Source: Garcia nutans
Lineage: Eukaryota > Streptophyta > Magnoliopsida > Malpighiales > Euphorbiaceae
Direction of reading: 5' to 3'
Assembly (NCBI GenBank): GCA_947685225.1
Contig: CANTUV010000007.1
Span: 13,226,501-13,290,500 of the forward strand
Length of the DNA: 64,000 nt
This document shows positions 10,899-22,825 of the stretch, one piece after another. Made by a program: the position numbers and the translations under genes. Numbering within the stretch: position 1 is the first letter of the stretch; the number at the start of each line of letters is the position of its first letter. The notes under the pieces are model-generated. The model had not been told where the DNA came from. It saw only the letters and a list, made by a program, of their open reading frames with translations, and made no database searches.

Positions 10899-13405
10899 TC
10901 AATTGGTGAAATCCAAAGCTCTTTGAACTTTAGTCTTAAAGACTAAAATGTAAAGTTTCTCCATTGTGAAATAAAGGAAACAACCAGTTGAGTGGGTAAC
11001 AAATGACCCAAAGCTTGAGCCCACAATACAATGCCAGGCCGGCCCATATACCTTGTCAAATTCCTGCTCATCAACATTTTTCACAGATACTATTGATTAA
11101 AAAAAAAGAATCAATAATATATTAATAGAATGATTAAATAGCAAAATCTGCATATATTAATTTTCTTAAGAAATTTGACAAGAAATAGCAAAATCAATAC
11201 CACATCTATACAATATACATAAGAAATTGAAGGACAAGGTACTTTTAAAAAATTTGACACTGTTTTTTATAAAAGTATAAACAAAATAATTTGGTGCTGT
11301 ATTTTTTAAAATAAATTTATTTTTAAGGGTAATTTTGTAAAAATTCCTAAAAAATATATGTGAAAAATGTTTTTTTTAAGAATAATTACAAAATTAATCT
11401 AAAATAAAGTTATTTTTTTCAAATATATGTGACTATCTTTTTCTTTTCAAATTTACGGATTCAAGTGTTATATTAATAAAACTATAGTGGCCCATTTATT
11501 TTTTATGCAACACTCCAATTTTCATAACAATCCACTCATTACAACATAAAAAACCATTTGCCGCCCAATCTTTTTTTAGTGCTATTTTTTATTAATTAAT
11601 TTTTATAATATTTTAATTTGTTAATTAATTAAGTACAGTAATATATTAGCATAATTTATTTAATTTTTATTTTCTTTTACATATTTTATATATTTTATAT
11701 TTGTTAAAATAATTTTAATATATACGGTAAAAATGATTTAAAAATATATTTTTAATATATAGCATAAGATTAAAACCCTTCTAATCCTAATTAAATAATC
11801 AAAAATATAAATATAATATTAAAAATGAAAAAACAAAGAAATTATTTTTCAAAAAAAATTAGTATTTTTGAAATTTTTTTATCACACAGTATTTTCGTTA
11901 ATAATTTATGTTATATTTTATATTAATTAATTTTAAATTATATTATATATAAAAATTTTTATATATTTTATTTAATATATATTAATTATTTTAAATTATA
12001 TTACTTTTAGACAAAAGAATTTTTTTAAATATGATGGATATAGATATTCAAAATATACTGAACCTATAAATTATAAAAATGTTATTCTAAATATAATATA
12101 GTCTGACGTATATCAACATATAATATCATTCTTTAATTAATTTTAAATTATATTATTTTTAGATAATTTTTTTAAAAAAATATATAGTGGATATGGACAT
12201 TTAAAACATATGAAGCCTATAAATTATAAAATGATATTGGCATAAAGTATTTTGGAGCTCTCTAAACTTAATAATTTTTTGACACTTAGCCCATGAGTTT
12301 TACTTTTGTGACATTGAGCCCTCACAGTATGAGGTTCATAAAAATTAAACCATTTTCTAACGGAATTGGCTAACGGCATCAGTACTTCAGCTAATAAACT
12401 ATTTCACATCGTTAGCCAATTTCATTAAAAAAGTTTTAATTTTCATAAATCGTAAATTTTGAGGAATCAATGTCATCAATATGAGAGTTTATGTGCTCAA
12501 TGTAAAAAAATTATCAAATTCATGAGCTCCAAAATGCTTTTTTCCAATGATATTTTATATATAACATGTATTGATATATACCAAAATACATAAACATATA
12601 TTGTTATTTTTTAGTTAAAGTATATGTAATATATAATAACATATACTTACGTATACCTATTATTCTAAAGAAATAATATCAATATGCAACTATTATATCT
12701 TATTATATTTAGGTATACACTAATTATAATGTATATCTGTCGTCTTAAAAAAAATATTAATGTACAGTTATAATATCTTAGTATATAAAGATATATATCA
12801 TATATCTACATATATATATATATTATTTTATAGAATGAATATTAGATTGCAGCGCTTATATTTTAGCATTTATAGGTATATGATAATTATAACTATATAT
12901 ATATATATTATATTTTAAAAAAGAATGTCAATAAGTACCAGTAATATCTTAGTATATAAAGATATATGAAACATATACATACATATACCTATTGTCTTAG
13001 GAAAAAAAATATCATTATGCAACTGTTATATCTTAGTATATATAAGTATATACTAATTATAACTATATATATCTATTTTCTTTCAAAAATAATGTCAGTT
13101 TACAACTGTATTATTTTAATATATGAAAGTATATGTAAAATATACATATATACTATTATTCTTTTAAAGTATTCATTTTAAATTATATATATATGATATT
13201 TTATTTAATTATTTCAATGTATTTTTATAAGTTTTTTTTGCTTTGTTTAGAATTTTTTTTATTCATACTCAAATACTTGTGAATTTATAATTTATAAAAT
13301 TTATTTATATAAAAAATTATTATATTGATTTCATTTGATAAAAAGAAAAATATAGTATAAAAGAAAAAATAACCAGATAAATTAATTTAATAAAAAATTT
13401 AAAAC

Positions 13406-13451
<46 letters not shown>

Positions 13452-16400
13452 TATTCAATATTTATATTAAAATAAAAAAATTAATGAAAATAAAAAATAT
13501 ATATAAAAAAACTAAAACATTATAAATTTTAATACATAATGCAAAAATTTTATGGAAATATTTTTTAATATAAAATTATAAAATAAATTTAAATATTATT
13601 TTATAAATATTTTATTTAATTATAATGATATTTAATTTTTTAATATAAATATATTAATTAAAGAAAATATAAAAAGTATATTATATATTTATAAAATCTA
13701 GTTAGCATTGTAAAAACTCTACTAAAATGAGAAATATTTTAGGGAGACCATAAATAAAAGAGTCAAAGGCTTTAACATGCTCCAACATAAGCATAACCAC
13801 AATATAACTAACCACACACCGTATATTGCAAAACTAAAAAGAAAAAAACATAAAATTGAAAAGATTGAAAAGATGAAAGATTAAAAATGAAAAAATAGTA
13901 AGTAATAAAAATGAAAAAAAAATATTATACAAAATACTTTCTTTTTTTTTTTGTTCAATAGGATATATAATAATTAATTTCCTCGTTGATTTGTAGGTGC
14001 CTCGATAAGTGAAATAACTGGCCCAAGTATTTAAGGCTGCTCCATACCCAACATCAAAGATCGAACCATTGACAGTTGATTAAGCGTAGATGAATCTCAA
14101 TTACTCAAAACACCTCTTGAGTTTTCTTTTTCTTTTTTTTTTTCACTTTTAATCTTTCATCTTTTTAATTTTATATTTTTTTTTTAGTTTTGCAATATAC
14201 GATGCGGGGTTATATTGTAGTAATGCTTTATACTGTAGCATGTTAAAGTCTTTGCCTCTTTTATTTATGGTCCCCCTAAAATATTATTTTAGCAGAGTTT
14301 TTATAATGCTAACTAGATTTTATAAATATATAATATATTTTTTATATTTTCTTTAATTAATATATTTATATTAAAAATTTTAATATGATTATAATTAAAT
14401 AAAATATTTATATAATAATATTTAAATTTATTTTACAATTTTATATTAAAAAAATATTTCCATAAAATTTTTGCATTATGTATTAAAATTTATAATGTTT
14501 TAGTTTTTTTTATTTTTTCATTAATTTTTTATTTTAATATAAATATTGAATATTAAATTATTATTATTATTATTGTTATTATGTTTTAAATTTTTTATTG
14601 AATAAATTTATCTGGTTATTTTTTCTTTTATACTATATTTTTTCTTTTTATCAAATGAAATCAATATAATATTTTTTATATAAATAAATTTTATAAATTA
14701 TAAATTCACAAGTATTTTAGTATGAATAAAAAATATTTTAAATAAAATAAAAAAATTTATAAAAATACACAGAAAAAATTAAATAAAATATCATATATAT
14801 ATATAATTTAAAATGAACACTTTAAAAGAATAACAATATATAGATATATTTTACATATACTTTCATATGCTAAAACATTACGGTTGCAAGCTGATATTAT
14901 TTTTAAAAGAAAATAGTTAGCATATATTTATATATACTAAGATATAGCAGTTGCATAATAATATTTTTTTCTCCAAGATAATAGATATATGTAGGTATAT
15001 ATTGTATATATGATATTACTGCTACTTATTGATATTCTTTTTTAAAAGACAATAAATATATATAGTTATAGTTATCACATACTTATAAATACTAAAATAT
15101 AAGAGCTGTAAACTAATATTTTTTTTCTAAGATGATATGTATATGTAGATATATGATATATATATTTATAAATTAAGATATAATTGCATATTGACATTTT
15201 TTTAAGACAATAGATATACATAATTATAATTAGTATATACCTAAATATAATAAGATATAAGAGCTGCATATTGATATTATTTTTTCTTAATAATAGATAT
15301 ATTTAAATATGTGTTAGTATATGTTATTATATATTACATATACTTTAATTAAAAAATAATAATATATGAGTACATGTTATATATAAAATATCATTGGAAA
15401 AAAGTATTTTGGAGCTCATGAATTTGACAATTTTTTAACATTGAGCCCATAAACTTCACATTGATGACATTAATTCCTCAAAATTTTTTATTTATGAAAA
15501 TTAAAACTTTTTTAATGAAATTTGCTAACGACGTGAAATATTTTGTTAGTTAAAGTGTTGACGTCTTTAGCCAATTTCGTTAGAAAATAGTCTAATTTTT
15601 ATTAACCTCATACTTTGAGGGCTCAATGTCACAAAAGTAAAATTCCAGAACTTAATGTCAAAAAATTATTAAGTTCAAAGAGTTTCAAAATACTTTATGT
15701 CAATATCATTTTATAATTTATAGCCTTCATATGTTTTAAATATCCATATCCACCATATTTTTTTTAAAAAAAATTTTGTCTAAAAATAATATAATTTAAA
15801 ATTAATTAAAAATGATATTATATATTGGTATATATCAGTTTATATTATATTTAGAATAACATTTTTATAATTTATAGGCTCAGTATATTTTGAATATCTA
15901 TATCCACCATATTTAAAAAATTCTTTTGTGTAAAAGTAATATAATTTAAAATAATTAACATATACTAAATAAAATATATAAAAATTTATGTATAAAATAT
16001 AATTTAAATTTAATTAATATAAAATATAACATAAATTATTAACTAAAATACTGTGTGATAAAATTTTTTCAAAAATACTAATTTTTTTTGAAAAATAATT
16101 TCTTTGTTTTTTCATTTTTAATCTTATATTTATATTTTTGATTATTTAATTAGGATTAGAAGTGTTTTAATCTTATATTATATATTAAAAATATATTTTT
16201 AAATAATTTTTACCGTATATATTAAAATTATTTTAACAAATATAAATGAAAAAATATATAAAAGAAAATAAAAGTTAAATGAATTATGCTAATATATTAC
16301 CGTACCTAATTAATTAACAAATTAAAATATTATAAAAATTAATTAATAAAAAATTGCACTAAAAAAAGATTGGGCCGCAAATGGCTTTTTATGTTACAAC

Positions 16401-19400
16401 GAGTGGATTGTTATGAAATTGGAGTGTTGCATAAAAAATAAATGGGCCACTATAAATTTATTAATATAACACTTGAATCAGTAAATTTGAAAAGAAAAAG
16501 ATACTCACATATATTTGAAAAAAATAACTTTATTTTAGATTAATTTTGTAATTATCCTTAAAAAGACATTTTTCACATATATATTTTTTAGAAATTTTTA
16601 CAAAATTACCCTTAAAAATAAATTTATTTTAAAAAAATACGACACCAAATTATTTTGTTTATACTTTTATAAAAAACAGTGTCAAATTTTTTAAAAATAC
16701 CTTGTCCTTCAATTTCTTATGTATATTGTATAGTTGTGGTATTGATTTTGCTATTTGTTGTAAATTTTTTTAAGAAAATTAATATATGCACATTTTACTA
16801 TTTAATCATTCTATTATAATATAAATTCATAATTTTATTATTTTAAATTAAAAAATTTATGATTTAGCAGCTAAAACAGATAATACATATAAAAAACCTT
16901 ATACAATATTTAAAAATAATTTTTTAATAATTATAATTTAATATATATCGGTATAAATAGACTATATAAATATCAAATTAAAAATATTATATAATTTATG
17001 AGTTAAAATACAGTATAAAAAAAAGTAGACTTAATATATCTGCAGTCCTCCAAACTTGACTGTTTTGATCATTTTATCTAATATATTTATGCATTTGCCT
17101 CATTGCCCTATGTATTTATCTATTTTATTTCAAAAGACACTTATATAATCATATATTAATCATTTTACCTTTTGTACTTGTATATTTTATATTAAATAGG
17201 CCTTATATGCAACTATAATACTTTTTTTTTGTCTAAGTATATGTTAAGTATGAAATAGACAAATACATGAGATAAAGTGGCGAATATGTTATTATATATA
17301 TGTCTATTGGAACAAAATAGATAAGTTTACGGAGCAATCTTATAGATGCATAAATATATGAAGCAAAATGACCAAAATTGTCAAATTTAAGGAGCTACAG
17401 ATGTATTAGCCTCAAAAAAAGTAAAATATCCACATAATATACGTATATATCATATATCTATATATATTATGTCGATGTTATGCATATGTTATATGATTAT
17501 ATTTGATGAAAAAAGAAAAAAAAAAGAAAAAAATAGATGAAGAATGTAAAGAAAAATTAAAAATTAATGGAAAAATATATTTGAAAAAAAATATAGGAAA
17601 AATAAAAGTGAAAGAAAAAAGATAGAAGTAAAAAAGAAAAATAATAGAAGTGAAAAAAAAATAATAATAAAGTAGCGTGTTTTCGAAAAATGAAAGTAGA
17701 AATGAGATATTACATGTAATTTTCTTATATCTATAAGAAAATGAGTATTTTTTTTTAAAAATGCTTTTAAAAATATTTAGTGGGAAAAATAAAGTTTTTA
17801 GGATTTGCATAATCCGCTGCACTTATCAAAAAAGTATGGAGCATGGACTTCGATTCTAGTTCACTTTTCAAGGGATTTAAAATATAAATGAAGAGAAAAA
17901 AATAATTTTGTGCTTAATTTTATTATTTTTCAATGTAAATAATAAAAATATTATTGATAATGAAAATTATATTTATCAAAAAGCGTACTTTCGGAGAAAT
18001 GCACCCTTCATCATTTATGGAGCCAAGATAAAAAAATTAGGGGTCAACAAACCAAAATAAATAATTATAAAAAATAATTAATCTTAAATTTTAATTTTTT
18101 AAAAAAAATTATAGATAATGGTATTTCAATTTAAGTTATTAAAAACTAAAAAGAAAAATTTTAAATAATTATAATAAAAATAAATCGTAATCAATTTGAA
18201 ACTAAAATTAAATTTTAAGCAAAGAAAAACTAAATTACAAAAAAGTAAAAAAAATATATAAAAAATATAAAAAAACTAAAAAAAGAGTCACTTATATTGT
18301 GAAATCATAGTCCTAAGTCTCAACCATGGTTGAAAAAATTATTCAATTTTTAATTTATAATTATAGATAAGAGACTGAAAAAAATAGTAAAATTTTCTTA
18401 CAAACTTTGCTTTTTTTTTTCTTTTTATGAAATAAAAAAAATTAATTTTAGACTAATATATATTTAATTTTGATTTAAGTAAATATATTTAGATTAATAT
18501 TTTAGATTTAGACTAAATATATATGAAAATAGCTTATTTAATAGGAAGAACCAAATTTTAAATTTTATAATATATATATTATATAAAAAATATATTATAA
18601 TATAAGTAATAAAATAAAAAATATATTTTATAATATATATATATATATAAAATAAAAAAATGGCCCCTCCCATCAATAACGTGGCTCCGTCCTTCTCCTC
18701 ATAAAGTAAACATTTTATATCAAACGAGATCTAAGTATTTATCTCTAATTAAAGTTGAAATTATTTTTTAATTGTAATATATATCAGCATGTAATTTTAA
18801 AAAAAAAAATTCGTAAAGGTGAGATGATTTTAAATAATATTTTGAGTTAAATATAAAAAATAAACCCCTTATGTTTTAATATTTCCAATTATGAAATTAG
18901 TGAAAATTTCCTTTGTAACAATGAACCATTCCAATCGGAGCTGTTTTCAAAATTTTTTGTGGTCAACAAATTTTAAAATTGTTTGCAAAATAATTTTAAT
19001 TATTTTTAGTCAACAGTAGTTTGAAATATATGGTAGTCAACTAAAAAAATAATATATATATATATATATATAAATATATAAATTATGATACTAGAGAGGA
19101 GCACATGGTTTAACTGAAAAATGGATGTATTGTGTATACAAAATACTACAACACATGGGTTGATAAAGAGAGATCGAATTAATTTATTGGTCTATAATTG
19201 GCTAATTAACAATTTGATTATTACTTTATAATCATAGCTTATACTATTAATTATCTGTTTTATACCACATGGGATGTTGGATCCATATACATATTAATTG
19301 CTTTCTGTAATTTTTTTTGACATTTTAATTAGAAAGATGTTGTGATTGATACGGGTAATAACGATAATTGAACAAGAAAAAAGATGATCAAGATTTTAAA

Positions 19401-20153
19401 TTAAGCTACATTTTTATATCATGTAATTAATTAGAAAAATATAGAACGATATTTTTCATCTTAATTACCTATATATAAAAGAATTAATTGGTGTTTTAAT
19501 TTAATAATAATAATTAATCATTTTTAATTTAATAATAATAAAAAAATGTTTTGGAATATCACTTAATGCATGTTAAAAAAAAAGAAATTTTAAATATAGT
19601 TACAAGGAAATGCCCAATAAGAAATGTCTAAAAATTATTTAATTTTCACATTAAAACCTTTTTTCTTACGAAATCAAATATATAAAAACCAATTGAAAAA
19701 AAGAACTATATATGGAAATTTTTAAAAAATATATATAGAAAAATAAAAAATGAAAATACGTACCTTCTTGATGTTAAAAGCCAAATGTTTGGGGCTAAAT
19801 TTCATCAAACTATCAAAAGTAGTTCTTGCACACTTGAAGGCATGAACTTGCATAAATGCAGGCATATCACTTACCAATACCTTCACTTGAAGAAATGCAC
19901 CCACTGATTCTATATTTGTTTCCACTTGAGATACTGATTTTCTTGCTGCCGCCATAAATTTTCCTCCATGATCTACCGCTCTCATGCCGCCACCTTGTTC
20001 CATTTCTTGATAATTTTTCGATTTTCTTGATACTATTTTATTTGTCACAATATCAATAGGCTCCGATTTGTTTGGCCTGCGATTTTTAGTGCTGAATTTA
20101 TAGAAATTCTTTATGAACCCTTTCTTTTGCTTCTCATCATGAGTCGTAGCCAT
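10899..20153 (-). CDS. LC8-type dynein light chain-like protein, split by an 8.7 kb intron
   Basis: Two coding exons on the minus strand: exon 1 20153-19764 (130 codons) and exon 2 11063-10899 (54 residues plus TGA), together 184 aa. The donor is AAG|GTACGT and the acceptor GAGCAG|GAA, phase 0. The LC8 (DYNLL) domain starts near residue 88: VKVLVSDMPAFMQVHAFKCA, then HLAFNIKK | EFDKVYGPAWHCIVGSSFGSF and MEKLYILVFK. The intron cuts the domain exactly at the KK-EFDK junction, and the joined protein is seamless, so the two exons belong together. The basic N-terminal extension (about 87 aa) is usual for the longer plant LC8 homologues. LC8 proteins are dimeric hubs that bind short peptide motifs in many partners. 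Flowering plants lack dynein heavy chain, so the role is not as a dynein motor subunit. The remarkable part is the intron, which carries a 5.7 kb inverted repeat and a MITE. Confidence 0.88.
11064..11118 (-). promoter_or_regulatory. 3' splice-site region of the LC8-like intron
   Basis: The acceptor GATGAGCAG ends at 11064. The upstream polypyrimidine tract is weak (TATCTGTGAAAAATGTTGATGAG). Only about 55 bases separate the splice site from the outer edge of the giant inverted repeat, so the branch point must lie in this gap or inside the hairpin stem. Confidence 0.55.
12239..12545. mobile_element. Mutator-type MITE in the left arm, 307 bp
   Basis: Inverted ends GGCATAAAGTATTTTGGAGCTC and GGAAAAAAGCATTTTGGAGCTC, flanked by a perfect 9-bp duplication AATGATATT (12230-12238 and 12546-12554). 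A 9-bp duplication is the Mutator-superfamily signature. The TIR continues inward for over 100 bp, with a CTAACG-centred palindrome in the middle. Confidence 0.8.
12600..13200. repeat. Degenerate ~120-bp tandem repeats in the left arm
   Basis: Successive units share the words ATATCTTAGTATATAAAGATATAT, CATATACATA, TATTGTCTTAGGAAAAAAAATATC and ACTAATTATAACTATATATA. At least four units can be followed with drift. The complementary array lies in the right arm at about 14800-15340. They are A/T-rich and non-coding. Confidence 0.65.
13409..13447. repeat. (AAT)n microsatellite in the left arm
   Basis: About 13 AAT/AATA units. The mirror position in the right arm (about 14562-14580) keeps only a short ATT run with one GTT interruption, so the microsatellite changed length after the arms formed. 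Confidence 0.8.
13898..14138. other. Unpaired loop of the giant inverted repeat
   Basis: About 240 bp without a complement in either arm, less AT-rich than the arms at 13980-14110 (GGTGCCTCGATAAG; GGCCCAAGTATTTAAGGC). It reads like part of an unrelated repeat inserted at, or captured into, the centre of symmetry. No ORF is seen. Confidence 0.6.
15396..15701. mobile_element. Mutator-type MITE in the right arm, 306 bp
   Basis: Mirror copy of the left-arm element, again bracketed by the 9-bp duplication (AATATCATT on the plus strand at 15387-15395 and 15702-15710, which is the complement of the left-arm duplication). The shared duplication shows that the MITE inserted once, before the segment was copied into inverted arms. 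Confidence 0.8.
17028..17413. mobile_element. MITE-like element with ~70-bp inverted ends in the LC8-like intron
   Basis: The left end (TTAATATATCTGCAG, then CTCCAAACTTGAC) pairs with the complement of the right end (CTAATACATCTGTAGCTCC, then AAATTTGACAATTTTGG). Pairing continues through ATATATTTATGCAT. The middle holds a second inner palindrome. The target duplication is not clear (GAC/GAG at best), so the superfamily is not assigned. Confidence 0.65.
17414..19763. other. Remaining AT-rich part of the LC8-like intron
   Basis: Purine-rich A/G tract at 17500-17670, then ordinary A/T-rich intron sequence up to the exon 1 donor at 19763. Frames that look open here are low-complexity (Phe/Tyr/Ile-rich) and not credible proteins. 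Confidence 0.6.
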
Positions 20154-20245
20154 TTCTTAGGCCTTTTTTTCCCCTCTTAATTCGTATGTATATTTTTCTT
20201 AGTTATAAGGTATATGTATGCTAAATGTATCTTTTATATATATTA
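20154..20245 (-). promoter_or_regulatory. Putative core promoter and leader of the LC8-like gene
   Basis: On the minus strand TATATATAAAAG lies at about 20241-20230, 77-88 bases before the ATG at 20153. With a start about 30 bases downstream this leaves a leader of roughly 50 bases ending in AAGAGGGGAAAAAAAGGCC. No cap-site evidence is available. Confidence 0.4.
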
Positions 20246-21612
20246 TAATTTTGTAACAGAATGAAGGTGAATTGTTTGAAATCAGGACCACAAAAAGACT
20301 AATATAATTAAACTAATAATGTTGATTAGAAAAATAAAAGTTTGGTGATATGTAGATACATATATATAAAAAAAAATTTTAATTATAGCAACAAAACAAA
20401 GCCATGCATGTGTTATTGCCTGTGAACAAGGATAATAAAGTGGTGTATTGCTTGTGAAAGATTTGATGTATTTTGTTTTTCCTTGATCTTCAATTTTATT
20501 AGGGAATATTTGTCTGCCATTAGTTTGTTTTGCACATTCAACACTTCTGGACCCAGGACCCCCTTTACCCTTCACCCTCTTTTTTTCAATATAACTTGAC
20601 AAATTGATAATATTATCATTTGAGTTGTCAATGTTAATTATTTATGATTCTTTGATAAATTTTATAATTGAAATAAATATTTCAAAACTTAGCTATTAGT
20701 ATAGTGAAATTTTTAACTATTATAGTATTTGAAAGATCATTAATAATCAAGAACTAATTGTTGATTATTTATTAGTTAATAATGACTCGCCACAATCACT
20801 ATTCTCATAACATGGTGTTTGAAGATGCTGTGTATTTTCAAGACTCGCAAGATAACTGAAAATGATTTTACTTTCAAAATCTAAAAACATTCTCAATAAA
20901 TTATTATAAAATAGAAGAAAACATAAATTAAGATAAATTGGTTATGCGAAATAAAGATCTAGTGATAGATTTATCAGAAAGACTGAATAAGTTAAGATGT
21001 ATATAGTCAAGAGAGATATGAGTATATTTAAACTAACTTGGATAAAAGCTGTTCAACATGCTTTTATGACTTTATATTTCTTAAAAAATATGATATATAA
21101 TCGTTCTGAATAAAAAAAAATTATATATCCGATCCCAATTAACTTTAGATTAAGAATTTATTTAGTTCAGTATTTTTATTTTAGAATTAAATAAATTAAA
21201 ATAGTATATATAATTTATACAAAATGTAATTAATTATTTTATTTAATAACTACCACAAAATTAAAAAGAAAAAATCATTATATTGATAATTGAATTCAAC
21301 TTGAACTTTCACTCTCACACCCTTTAAAAAAAGTCGAGAAGATCAATCATATATTATGACTAACGAGATTAATGGTAATCAATTAATTTGGTTTCAAATA
21401 ATCATAGCCTACATGATTAATTAATTTGAATCCACTCATTTTAAATCAATTCATTGACCAATCCACAAGGGGAATAATATATATAATAATACCAAGAGGA
21501 ATACAAATGATGGACATCATCATAACCAATGAAATGATAGTTGTCATTTTGGTTTTATATGATGGATTGAGATAAGAGTAATAGCTAATTAATTTTGTAT
21601 TATTGCACATGT
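20246..21612. other. AT-rich intergenic DNA
   Basis: Upstream flank of the LC8-like gene. A GC-richer patch at 20390-20590 gives a 106-aa minus-strand frame, but its composition and lack of any recognised motif argue against a gene. Confidence 0.5.
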
Positions 21613-21617
21613 GCATT

Positions 21618-22820
21618 TGTGAACCTCGGTTTTTCGCCCGAAAAGGATCCGGGCGAAAGTTCACTCGTTGTCGGGAGTCGTCACTCAGTTTATTTTGTTC
21701 GAAGGGAAAAACTAAGAAAACCCTTGTTTGACTCCAATAACTTGTCCAATGTAAAGGTTTCTAGTCTGCGAACCCAAGGAGGATTCGGGGACTATGTCAT
21801 GTATTCGACTAACTTTGTAATAATAAAAAAAAATAAATAAACACAAAAAGAATGAAGAAAAGAAAAACAAACAGATTGTTAATAAATAGCTGACTTGCTA
21901 CTTGGGGTGAATCCCAAATATGCCTACATACTCCAGTTTGAATGGAAGATCAAAGCCCATGTAGTTCGAAAAAGCCTATTTAAAGGCGATGAAATTTATG
22001 CTTCATGCATGTGTGTGTATGTTTCGTGCATTTTTCAGGCATTTTGCCAGAGTTGTGAGTTTGAGCACTTAGTGCAAAAATTGTATAATTTCGAGTACTT
22101 AATACCAAAAGAGTTCGATTTAGGCTTCATGCCAAAAGTTCATTTTAATGGTGCCGTTTAGGTACTTAGTACCAAAGAGATGCAATTTAGGCTCCGTGCC
22201 AAAAAAAGAGTTGATTTTATTTACGGCTTAATGCCGAAAGGGTGATTGATTAGTCCATTAGGCCCTCAGACCTAAAAAGATTAGGTCTTTGACCGAGAAG
22301 AAATTAAGAAGAAGATTAGAATGCTTATGATATGCTCGAATTGACCAAAGATGAATTATGATATTACCTTGATTAGAATTTTTCCACTTCTAAGTTCCAG
22401 ATCTTGTTTCCTTGCACTTTTGAGTATGATTCTTGCTTTCTACAACACAATATTAGAAATTCTTAAGCATAAAAATTTCGTTAGCATCTGGGCGTAGAAA
22501 GTCCAAAAGTTTTTCCTTTCTGAAAATCTGAAGCCTATTTATAGGCAAAATTGGGCTGGATGGTGGCCGGGCCGCCGGCGCTACGGCGGCCGGCCAGCCG
22601 TCCTGGCCCACCGCGACACGCGCTATTTTCGTTAAAACTGACTTTCCGGGAGCCACGGGCCTCCAAAAATTATTCCGGGACCATATCCGTGATCCTCACG
22701 TCGTCCCGGACATTTCAAGTACCATGAAGACATACTTTCGACGGACTTTTACTGTTGTCCCCCGGTCTGGTTTGGTCTGATGAAATTGGCTTTCCGAGCC
22801 CCAAAATTCGAGTGTTCACA
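21618..22820 (-). mobile_element. Solo LTR, 1,203 bp, with perfect 5-bp target duplication
   Basis: Ends TGTGAAC...GTTCACA, with TG/CA termini on both strands, bracketed by GCATT at 21613-21617 and 22821-22825. On the minus strand a TATA box (TATAAATA, 22543-22536, inside GCCTATAAATAGGC) is followed by a plausible R/U5 region, which sets the orientation. Just upstream of it (22555-22640) is a strikingly GC-rich patch. No internal retrotransposon domain adjoins either end, so this is a solo LTR left by LTR-LTR recombination. The family cannot be assigned from the LTR alone. Confidence 0.85.
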
Positions 22821-22825
22821 GCATT

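Larger units (their letters stand above)
11119..16823. repeat. Giant inverted repeat (foldback) inside the LC8-like intron
   Basis: Left arm about 11119-13897, right arm about 14139-16823, loop of about 240 bp. Matching landmarks seen by eye: AAATTGAAGGACAAGGTA at 11226 against its complement near 16700; AGTGGCCCATTTATTTTTTA at 11487 against its complement near 16440; the GCCGCCCAATC patch near 11560 against GATTGGGCCGC near 16368; CCATAAATAAAAGAG near 13750 against CTCTTTTATTTATGG near 14260. In the first few hundred bases the arms look about 95% identical with small indels; the inner parts are somewhat more diverged. No ORF of note and no transposase lie within. A clear target-site duplication at the outer ends was not found, so whether this is a foldback transposon or an inverted segmental duplication remains open. 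Confidence 0.9.

Noticed and set aside
17478..17822. 114-codon minus-strand frame with many hydrophobic residues
   Set aside because: Reverse reading of an A/G-rich purine tract in the LC8-like intron; low complexity, not a membrane protein gene.
20282..20602. 106-codon minus-strand frame upstream of the LC8-like gene
   Set aside because: No recognised motif, ends in A/T-rich noise, and it lies beyond the likely TATA box of the downstream gene.
22453..22656. Ala/Pro-rich minus-strand frame in the solo LTR
   Set aside because: It comes from the GC-rich patch next to the LTR TATA box; no protein family fits.
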